A stretch of DNA of 16,750 nucleotides from positions 1 through 16,750 of the forward strand of contig DATDGR010000029.1 in the NCBI GenBank assembly GCA_036521995.1. The letters run 5' to 3'. The position numbers and the translations under genes are program-made. This document shows, in pieces, positions 7,419 to 13,302 of this stretch. Each line of letters begins with the position of its first letter. Position 1 is the first letter of the stretch. The notes under the pieces are model-generated. The model worked only from the letters and a program-made list of their open reading frames with translations, ran no database searches and had not been told where the DNA came from. The stretch comes from Gp13-AA77 sp036521995. GTDB lineage: Bacteria > Acidobacteriota > Terriglobia > UBA7540.

Positions 7419-7681
7419 ATCTTAAGAACCTCCTCACGCAAGCAGAATAGGAGTTGACATTTGCACCGGCAGCCTCGATAGCTGCCCGTGCCTGAAGCAC
7501 AACCCTTGCCAGCATTGACCGCTTTTCTCAATTCGCTGCGACCGGTCCCATTCGCTCGGATCAGGCAGGCTCTGAGCCCCGCGGAGGACCTCCGGGTAAA
7601 CTTCGCAAGAACATTTCGCTGCGAAAAGACAGCGGTGGTTCAGCGTCTACCCGACTCAATCCGACTTTGAACCGTGAACTG

Positions 7682-7720
7682 TAAATGAGGCATAAACGCC
7701 GCCTAAACATTTCGTAAACG
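7682..7720. promoter_or_regulatory. Four direct repeats with exact 11-base period (response-regulator-like operator)
   Basis: TAAATG (7682), TAAACG (7693), TAAACA (7704) and TAAACG (7715) recur at exactly 11-base steps. This phasing is typical of tandem binding by winged-helix response regulators of the OmpR/PhoB/KdpE family, where dimers bind one face of the DNA. The site is about 265 bases upstream of the porin start and about 500 upstream of the ORFan at 8218. Which gene it serves is an inference. Confidence 0.5.
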
Positions 7721-7775
7721 CTGCATCTCGGTGCTTCGACCGGCGCTCCAACATCCGTGCGGTTGGCTTATGATC

Positions 7776-7818
7776 GGCATAAAGAGCGTTGGCAGTCCGT
7801 CTTTATGCCTTCTTTATG
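7776..7818. promoter_or_regulatory. CATAAAG repeat cluster: 10-base inverted repeat plus 11-base direct repeat
   Basis: GGCATAAAGA (7776-7785) and TCTTTATGCC (7800-7809) form a perfect 10-base inverted repeat around a 14-base spacer. TCTTTATG recurs 11 bases later (7811-7818). CATAAA is also the core of the box at 7691, so the two clusters may bind the same factor. As RNA it would fold into a hairpin but lacks a following T tract. Confidence 0.4.
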
Positions 7819-7922
7819 TCCCGGGTTCCACAATTCGACTGAGAGAGATGGCGAAGGTCTGGCAAGAGGCATTGGCCTGCGCCGCGCTTGTGGTCGCAAA
7901 TGGCGACAGGAAAGGAAACAGG

Positions 7923-8125
7923 ATGAGTCTGAATCATAATCGTCTCAGCAAAGACAAAGCGAGAGCTGAGCGCAATCTCCGAGCGGGAGGCAAGTCTACA
8001 ACCCGTCCTCGGGGGGGACTAACTTCGTGGTGCTTGACCCCGACGTGGCTCGGGTGTTCCGCGACCCGAGGGCGGTCAACGAGGTGCTGCGCAGCCTGAT
8101 GAAAGCGGTGGGTCAGCTCAGATAG
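7923..8125 (+). pseudogene. Remnant of a short antitoxin-like protein, apparently frameshifted
   Basis: The frame ending at TAG 8123-8125 encodes NFVVLDPDVARVFRDPRAVN followed by EVLRSLMKAV. This is a pattern I associate with the C-terminus of small (about 70-90 residue) antitoxin-like proteins. That frame is closed by a TGA at 7967 and has no ATG after it. An ATG at 7923 opens a basic, N-terminus-like stretch (SLNHNRLSKDKARAERNLR) in another frame. Joining the two needs a one-base shift somewhere in about 7970-7993. No toxin gene is adjacent. The N-terminal half could be unrelated, so only the C-terminal part is reasonably supported. Confidence 0.38.
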
Positions 8126-8217
8126 GTCATAGAACACCATGTACGCCATCTGGTCGTTGTTGTCGTGATCACTGCGGCCCACCAAACGCTGAAATATGAA
8201 ACGAAAGAGAGAGCAAT

Positions 8218-8697
8218 ATGCTTACTTCGATAAGGCACCCATCAGAATGGACAACCGTCGTCGCCATGGCCGTATTGGGCTCCTCTATGGTTCGGGATGC
8301 CCCGGCGGCGGAACTCGTGGGTTGCGCAAGTGGCCCGGTCGTAAAGAATCTCATGGCGCCGAGCACACGACCTTGTGCTGCTCAGCCCCCTGCGCCCCAG
8401 CAGCTCACAAGAAAAGAAGTAGAGAAACTGACTGCGATCGCGAGGTCGCCCGAGGATCATTTGAAGCTCGCTGCTTATTACAACGCGAAGGCGGACAGGC
8501 TGGATGCCGAGGGGGCGGCATATGAAGAGGCCGCCGCGGCTTACCGACACGGCCCGATCGTAAAGAATCTCATGGCGCCGAATACGCCTGCACGCTACGA
8601 CTACTTTGCGAAAGAATTTCGCGAGGAAGCAAAATCGGCTCGAGCACTAGCGGCTTCACAAGAGGAAATGGCGAAGAATGCCGCGAGGCTGAAGTGA
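8218..8697 (+). CDS. Small exported helical protein of unknown function with an internal repeat
   Basis: A 159-residue protein starting at an ATG preceded by an AAAGAGAGAG purine run. Residues 1-31 act as a signal peptide (VVAMAVLGSSM, then APAAE). The mature part is rich in Ala, Glu and Lys and mostly helical: KEVEKLTAIARSPEDHLKLA, YYNAKADRLDAEGAAYEEAA, and a basic/acidic C-terminus. I associate this pattern with Acidobacteriota proteins of unknown function. GPVVKNLMAP (residues 39-48) recurs as GPIVKNLMAP (112-121), and the underlying DNA (8332-8362 and 8551-8581) is nearly identical. No catalytic motif is visible. The gene stands alone. Confidence 0.75.
   Translation: MLTSIRHPSEWTTVVAMAVLGSSMVRDAPAAELVGCASGPVVKNLMAPSTRPCAAQPPAPQQLTRKEVEKLTAIARSPEDHLKLAAYYNAKADRLDAEGAAYEEAAAAYRHGPIVKNLMAPNTPARYDYFAKEFREEAKSARALAASQEEMAKNAARLK
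8332..8581 (+). repeat. Near-identical 31-base direct repeat inside the ORFan
   Basis: Copies at 8332-8362 and 8551-8581 match in 30 of 31 bases, the only difference being G versus A at the seventh position. They are 219 bases (73 codons) apart and in frame. Identity stops abruptly on both sides. Confidence 0.85.
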
Positions 8698-8870
8698 GAC
8701 CCGGTGCACCTTTTCCTGGGTCGCCGCACCTCCAGGTCTGCGCCCGCGTTGGATGCCACGCCTCCATTCAGAAAAAAGGGGCGCCTTGCGCGGTAGAGAT
8801 CCCAAGGTCCATGGTGCGCTGACCGCGGTTCGGCCTGCACGCTTCAGCTTGGGCGGAACCGTCCGGCTAC
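8698..8870. other. Intergenic stretch with no recognised gene
   Basis: Between the ORFan stop and the IS6 remnant. Open frames here overlap each other on both strands and resemble nothing known. No terminator with a T tract was found after the ORFan. Confidence 0.5.
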
Positions 8871-9296
8871 GGGGATGTGTTGAAAGATTGAAGAGAGGAC
8901 GAGGATCGGCTCGGACGGCCACCGAGGAGCGAGTTCAGGCAGCCAGGACGAACGTGCAATCGATGAACCGGTTCTGCAGTCGGATGTCTCCCCTCGTCAC
9001 CCACCGAACCTGGCGCTTCCGAAGCTTGTGCATGGTTTCGTAACGTTGAATCGTCCTCCGGGCACAATTGAACTCCCGGAAATGCCGCTCGGCACGAATC
9101 CGTTTCTTGATGGCGCGGTGATCTTGTTCCAGCATGTTGTTCAGATATTGAACCGGCCGATGACGGCAGCGCTTTCGTAGGACTCCTTCTTCCTTGGAAT
9201 CATCGATCGCTCGCGGATAACCCTTGGCTTGCGGTTTGGCCATGATCGATCAAGCATAGCAGCGCGTTTCCCTGCAGGGTCTTTGCAACAGATCCC
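8871..9296 (-). mobile_element. Internally deleted IS6-family element with terminal repeats
   Basis: On the minus strand the element begins with GGGATCTGTTGCAAAGACC (9296-9278), closely resembling IS6/IS26 terminal repeats (core CTGTTGCAAAG). At the other end the plus strand reads GGGGATGTGTTGAAAGATT (8871-8889), which looks like a degraded inverted copy, 45 bases beyond the transposase stop, as expected for the family. The span of about 426 bases is roughly half a complete IS6 element. Flanking octamers (9297-9304 and 8863-8870) are not identical, so no target duplication is preserved. The right-end assignment is tentative. Confidence 0.55.
8935..9243 (-). pseudogene. C-terminal part of an IS6-family transposase
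   Basis: The 102-residue frame encodes YPRAIDDSKEEGVLRKRCR, then RPVQYLNNMLEQDHRAIKKR and RTIQRYETMHKLRKRQVRW, and ends in RFIDCTFVLAA. These correspond to the last third of IS6-family DDE transposases, including the region of the catalytic Glu (NNxxEQDH). The N-terminal helix-turn-helix and both catalytic Asp motifs are missing. The first codons, ATG GCC AAA CCG CAA at 9243, may be the original transposase start joined by deletion to the C-terminal part. The product cannot transpose by itself. Confidence 0.82.
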
Positions 9297-9420
9297 GCTC
9301 AGATCGATCCCGATGCCGTCCGGGAAGTTGTTCAGTGACCCTTGACATCCAGGAGGACACCGGATAGAACTTCTCTTTAACAAGATCTCGCCGTCGCGTT
9401 AGTCTATTGTCTGCGGAGCG

Positions 9421-9443
9421 TGAGATAATGCCACCGTTTGGCA
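9421..9443 (+). promoter_or_regulatory. Possible extended -10 promoter and dyad before the TIM-barrel gene
   Basis: TGAGATAAT (9421-9429) fits an extended -10 element. No good -35 lies 16-18 bases upstream. A dyad TGCCA-CCGTT-TGGCA (9429-9443) covers the predicted start point and could be an operator. The ATG at 9483 and its AGGGAGG lie downstream at normal distances. Confidence 0.3.
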
Positions 9444-9482
9444 CAACAGACTCAGACCGATTCCATGCGTAGGGAGGCGTGA

Positions 9483-10349
9483 ATGTCCGAAATTTCGAGA
9501 AGAGAGTTCTTCAAGAACGCGGCAGCGAGCGCTGCTGTGGCCGGGCTCCTGTCGGGAGGCGCGCGGGAGCTTCGCGCCAATCCGCTGGGCCTGCCGATTG
9601 GGTGTCAGACGTGGCCCGTCAGGGCGATGGTCGCCAAGGACTTTCCCGGCACGATCAAGCAGCTGGCTGCGGCCGGATTTCAAACGGTCGAGCTGTGCTC
9701 GCCGGTAGGCTACGCCGATTCGGGCTTCGCCGGCCTGGCCAAGTACACGGGGGCCGAGCTCCGGGGAATCCTGGGCGACGCCGGCGTCACATGCGTGAGC
9801 TCTCACTTCGACATCAAGGAACTTCGGGAAGATCAGGCGGGCAGGATTGCCTGGGCAAAAGACGTTGGCCTGACGCAAATGATCGTGCCCAGCCTCGGCG
9901 GGCCGCGGAACCCGACCATGGATGACGTGAAGCGCGCGGCCGACGAATACAACAAAATGGGCGAGCAGGCGGCCAAGGCCGGCATCCAGCAGGGCCTTCA
10001 CAATGAGGACTTTGAGCTCACGATGGTCGACGGCCAGCGAACCTATGATTTGTTGTTTAAACTTCTTGATCCGAAGCTGGTTAAGTTTCAGTTCCAGGTC
10101 TCTACGATCAGCAGCGGCTACCACGCAGCCGAGTACTTCACCAAGTACGCCGGCCGCTTCATTTCGATGCACGTCCAAGGCTGGTCCGCGACGACCAGGA
10201 AAATAACGGCGGTGGGCCAGGGCACCCTGGACTGGAAGAAAATCTTTGCCGCGGCGAAAACGGGCGGCATCAAAAATTACTTCGTCGAAATGAACCTGCC
10301 ACTCATGAAGGCCAGCGTTCCGTACCTTCGCGAGCTGCAGGTCGGATGA
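9483..10349 (+). CDS. Tat-exported sugar phosphate isomerase/epimerase-like TIM-barrel protein
   Basis: A 288-residue protein starting at ATG 9483 with AGGGAGG six bases before it. Residues 1-32 are a twin-arginine signal (SRREFFKNAAASAAVAGLL). The rest is an AP-endonuclease-2/xylose-isomerase-like barrel: LPIGCQTWPVR, FQTVELCSPVGY, VTCVSSHFDIKEL, GLHNEDFELT, KFQFQVSTISSGYHAAEYF, FISMHVQGW and YFVEMNLPLMKASVPYLREL. Family members usually bind a divalent metal. Glu in VELC, the barrel His residues and Glu in VEMN are present. The strand that normally carries a metal Asp reads FQFQV, and the usual HVKD is HVQG. The substrate is unknown; a role on sugars in the envelope is an inference. Confidence 0.85.
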   Translation: MSEISRREFFKNAAASAAVAGLLSGGARELRANPLGLPIGCQTWPVRAMVAKDFPGTIKQLAAAGFQTVELCSPVGYADSGFAGLAKYTGAELRGILGDAGVTCVSSHFDIKELREDQAGRIAWAKDVGLTQMIVPSLGGPRNPTMDDVKRAADEYNKMGEQAAKAGIQQGLHNEDFELTMVDGQRTYDLLFKLLDPKLVKFQFQVSTISSGYHAAEYFTKYAGRFISMHVQGWSATTRKITAVGQGTLDWKKIFAAAKTGGIKNYFVEMNLPLMKASVPYLRELQVG

Positions 10350-10379
10350 AAGGGCTTGGGGTCCCAAAGAAATCAACGC

Positions 10380-10440
10380 CCTAGGCTAGTCCTAGGCTAT
10401 CTCAGTAAGTCGCTTGCGGTTCTTCAAGCCGATCGGCTTT
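10380..10440. terminator. Hairpins between convergent genes, possible weak bidirectional terminator
   Basis: CCTAGG occurs at 10380 and 10391 around CTAGT and can form a six-base stem. The same bases form a direct repeat of CCTAGGCTA with 11-base period. AAGCCGATCGGCTT (10426-10439) is a perfect palindrome followed by T. Lying between two convergent stops (10349 and 10448), these could end transcription, but neither has a proper T tract. Confidence 0.28.
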
Positions 10441-10447
10441 GTGCAAA

Positions 10448-11782
10448 TCACCGGGTTTCAAGAATCTGCCGGGCGGCGCGCCGCCCGCTGGCCAGCGCGC
10501 CGTGCACGGTGGCGGCGTGGCCTTCCGTGTCTGTGGCTTCGCCCGCAAAATACAGAGTGTTCTCGACGGGAACCGCCAGGCTGCGGCGCGCTTCGAGGCC
10601 GCCTACACCCGCATAGCTGTAGGCGCCACGCGCAAACGGATCGCGGCGCCAATTGTGGAGGTACCAGCCCTCAACCTGGTTTGCTACCGCCGCCCGCGCC
10701 ACGCCCATAATGCGAGCCAGCGAATCAATGGCCCGTTCGGCCAGCTCTCGGTCGTGCCGAGTCGAAAGCCTCTCAGCCTTGGACCCGCCGGCCCAAGCCG
10801 TCAAAACCAGAGCCGGGGCGGGTTGGGAAGCAGGCGCCGGCAGGGCAGTCCACCAGGTCGGGAAGCCCTCGTCCGCCGAGTGAATGAATCCGGATTCGGC
10901 CAATATCGGATGATCTTGGCCCAACGCGGCGCGAAATCTCATCGTGATTCTCACCGCCTGACCCATCTCCAGCCGCTTCAGCGCATGCTCCACCTCCATC
11001 ACGCTGGGGATAAGCCGGATGGCGCCCGGCGCGCCTTCGGGCGTTTCGAGCACGCCGAGCGGTACGGTAATGATGGCTCGATTTCCCGCGAAAATGGTCG
11101 GTGCAGGCGCGGGCAGTGAATCGCCGCGAGTCGATTGAGCTTCCACCCCGACCTGCCCACGCCGCCATCGGATCGTTGTAACGATCGTGTCGAGGTGAAG
11201 CGTTGCGGAGTGCGAAGCGCACTGATCCCAAAGCCACTGCGGAAGGCGATCATAGCCTTCCTGGATGCGAGAGGCCCGGTCGCCGTCAATCGCGCCTTGG
11301 GCCTGGCTTTCGTAAGCGAGGGAGCGCGTGCTGATGCGGTCCGCGCGGGCGGCGTTGAAGCCTTCGACGTAGCCAAGGGCCGCCGCCTTGGCCGCTGGAT
11401 CAGCCTCAACCCGCGCCAGGAACTCCGCGAAGCTCTGGTCAGCAAGGGCCGGATCGGCCATTCGCTCGAAGATCTCATCAACCTTCGCGAACCGCTCCTG
11501 ATCGCCGGACGGCTTGCCGTCTCGCACGTAACGATGCCGGCCGGAGACCTCGGCGGGGCTGAGTCCTGCCGCGCGGACGATTTCGAGGAGCTGAGGTGGT
11601 CGGCCGTGGATGAATTCTGCGCCGAGTTCGATCGGTATTGGAAGGTTTGGATCACGGACAGTATCAATGCGTCCTCCAATCCGGTCGCGCGCCTCGAGGA
11701 CCTGCACTCTGACGCCCGCTCCACATAGCGATTGCGCCGCTGCGAGCCCGGACACTCCCGCGCCGATGATCACGACTTCCAT
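10448..11782 (-). CDS. FAD-dependent amine oxidase (flavin monoamine oxidase family)
   Basis: A 444-residue soluble flavoprotein. Residues 3-12 carry the dinucleotide-binding motif VVIIGAGVSG and residues 29-38 LEARDRIGGR, followed by LGAEFIHG, the typical N-terminal order of the amine oxidase family. The C-terminal FAD-binding signature is YFAGEATDTEGHAATVHGAL at about residues 412-431. Length fits bacterial monoamine/polyamine oxidases, which oxidise amines to imines with hydrogen peroxide release. The substrate cannot be read from the sequence. No signal peptide is seen. The ATG at 11782 has GGGAAGGGAG just upstream. The gene is divergent from the MFS exporter with 87 bases between starts and convergent with the TIM-barrel gene. 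Confidence 0.9.
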   Translation of the reverse strand: MEVVIIGAGVSGLAAAQSLCGAGVRVQVLEARDRIGGRIDTVRDPNLPIPIELGAEFIHGRPPQLLEIVRAAGLSPAEVSGRHRYVRDGKPSGDQERFAKVDEIFERMADPALADQSFAEFLARVEADPAAKAAALGYVEGFNAARADRISTRSLAYESQAQGAIDGDRASRIQEGYDRLPQWLWDQCASHSATLHLDTIVTTIRWRRGQVGVEAQSTRGDSLPAPAPTIFAGNRAIITVPLGVLETPEGAPGAIRLIPSVMEVEHALKRLEMGQAVRITMRFRAALGQDHPILAESGFIHSADEGFPTWWTALPAPASQPAPALVLTAWAGGSKAERLSTRHDRELAERAIDSLARIMGVARAAVANQVEGWYLHNWRRDPFARGAYSYAGVGGLEARRSLAVPVENTLYFAGEATDTEGHAATVHGALASGRRAARQILETR

Positions 11783-11869
11783 CGCGACTCCCTTCCCCAG
11801 CTTAGCGCGATCGTGGCGGGTACGTTGGTCGGCGCGCCGGAGGGTGATGCCGGAACATCAAACAGACTC

Positions 11870-13237
11870 ATGCCAGATTCTCAAGCTCCAGTGACCCGTT
11901 TGAGCCAGGGCCCAACCTCGTCGAAGGCGGCGGGCGGGTGGAAATTCGCCGTGAGGGCGCTGCGCCGCCGAAATTATCGCCTCTTCTTTAGCGGTCAAAG
12001 TGTTTCGTTGGTGGGCACCTGGATGACCCGGGTGGCTATGAGCTGGCTGGTGTACCGGCTGACGAAATCGGCCTTCCTGCTTGGCCTCATCGGATTTTCC
12101 GGTCAAATCCCGATACTTATTCTTGGTCCCATCGCTGGGGTCTGGGTGGATCGCTGGAACCGTCACCGCGTCCTGGTTGTGACGCAGGTGCTCTCCATGC
12201 TGCAGTCATTCGCGCTGGCCATGCTGGCGCTATCAGGCCGGATCACCTTCTGGGAGATCTTCGGCCTCAGCCTCCTTCAGGGTGCCGTCAACGCCTTCGA
12301 CATGCCGGCACGCCAGGCGTTCGTGATCGAAATGGTCGAGGCCCGGGAGGACCTCGCCAACGCCATCGCGCTCAATTCGTCGATGGTGAACGCCTCACGC
12401 CTGGTCGGACCCTCGCTCGCGGGCCTTGTGATTGCAGCCGCTGGTGAGGGCTATTGTTTTCTCCTCGACGGCATCAGTTATATCGCCGTGATCGTGTCGC
12501 TGTTATTGATGCACCTGAGCCGAACGCCACCGAAGACAAGAACAGAAAGTGTCCTGACTGAATTGAAGCGGGGATGGAAGTACGTTGCCGGTTTCATTCC
12601 GATTCGAGCGATTCTGTTGCTTCTGGCGCTCGTTAGTCTGGTGGGAATGCCTTATACGGTGCTGATGCCGATCTTCGCCGCCAAGATCCTGCACGGTGGC
12701 CCACACACGCTGGGTTTTTTGATGGGCGCCTCGGGCGTGGGCGCGCTCGTGGGCGCTTTCGTGCTCGCCCGGCGTCAATCTGTAGTAGGGCTAGGCCGGA
12801 ACATTCCCCTGGCCGCGGGAATCTTCGGCCTCGCGTTGATGTGTTTTTCGCTGTCACGCTGGTTTGGGCTTTCGCTCCTTCTCATGGTCGTAACCGGCTA
12901 TGGATTCATGCAGCAGATGGCGTCCAGCAACACCATTCTGCAGACGATCGTCGAGGAAGATAAGCGGGGGCGCGTGATGAGCTTTTACTCGATGGCCTTT
13001 CAGGGTGCCGCGCCTTTCGGCAGTCTGATCGCGGGGGCCATAGCGAGCCGCATCGGCGCACCCCGCACTCTAGCCATCGGCGGCAGTCTTTGTGTGCTGG
13101 CCGCGGTGTGGTTCTCGAAGCAACTTCCGCGGCTGCGAGCGGTGATTCGGCCCATTTATCTAAGGCTTGGAATCATCTCCGAAGTCGCCGCCGGACTGCA
13201 GGCGGCCAGCGCCTTACAGACCCCGCCTGAGAACTGA
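11870..13237 (+). CDS. MFS transporter, EntS/MFS_3-type exporter
   Basis: From the ATG at 11870 the protein is 455 residues with about 12 hydrophobic segments. FAVRALRRRNYRLFFSGQSV followed by VGTWMTRVAMSWLVYRLTKS is the usual start of the MFS_3 (enterobactin exporter EntS-like) group. GPIAGVWVDRWNRHRVLV is the loop 2-3 motif, and FDMPARQAFVIEMV and NASRLVGPSLAG are further hallmarks. The frame stays open upstream to 11732, but that extension overlaps the amine oxidase start and lacks family similarity. The 11870 start has no strong ribosome site, so it is somewhat uncertain. Function is proton-driven efflux of an unknown small molecule across the inner membrane. It is convergent with the ADOP permease gene. 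Confidence 0.88.
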   Translation: MPDSQAPVTRLSQGPTSSKAAGGWKFAVRALRRRNYRLFFSGQSVSLVGTWMTRVAMSWLVYRLTKSAFLLGLIGFSGQIPILILGPIAGVWVDRWNRHRVLVVTQVLSMLQSFALAMLALSGRITFWEIFGLSLLQGAVNAFDMPARQAFVIEMVEAREDLANAIALNSSMVNASRLVGPSLAGLVIAAAGEGYCFLLDGISYIAVIVSLLLMHLSRTPPKTRTESVLTELKRGWKYVAGFIPIRAILLLLALVSLVGMPYTVLMPIFAAKILHGGPHTLGFLMGASGVGALVGAFVLARRQSVVGLGRNIPLAAGIFGLALMCFSLSRWFGLSLLLMVVTGYGFMQQMASSNTILQTIVEEDKRGRVMSFYSMAFQGAAPFGSLIAGAIASRIGAPRTLAIGGSLCVLAAVWFSKQLPRLRAVIRPIYLRLGIISEVAAGLQAASALQTPPEN

Positions 13238-13302
13238 CTGGGAATTCGACGCTGAGCTGAAACAGCTTCCGCTAGCGCCTGACCGATGACACCTTTTTCC
13301 AC

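Larger units (their letters stand above)
7419..8217. other. Long intergenic region without an intact gene, rich in repeats and dyads
   Basis: These 799 bases separate the porin gene (-) from the ORFan at 8218 (+). Open frames here are short and do not resemble known proteins, apart from the decayed fragment at 7923-8125. Dyads seen are CGGCAGC/GCTGCC (7467-7486, seven-base spacer, in the porin leader), CGGAGG-A-CCTCCG (7582-7594) and TTTCGC-T-GCGAAA (7614-7626). Two further repeat clusters are annotated separately. Confidence 0.6.

Noticed and set aside
7776..7809. Perfect hairpin read as a transcription terminator
   Set aside because: There is no T tract on either strand after the stem, no gene ends nearby, and a CATAAAG core repeated elsewhere suggests a binding site.
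8753..9043. Plus-strand open frame overlapping the IS6 remnant
   Set aside because: It is antisense to the recognised transposase C-terminus and extends across the element boundary with no similarity to known proteins.
8863..9304. Eight-base target duplication flanking the IS6 remnant
   Set aside because: The flanking octamers CCGGCTAC and GCTCAGAT do not match, so no duplication can be claimed.
13254..13268. AGCTG-AAA-CAGCT hairpin between the MFS and ADOP genes as a terminator
   Set aside because: The stem is only five bases and no T tract follows on either strand.
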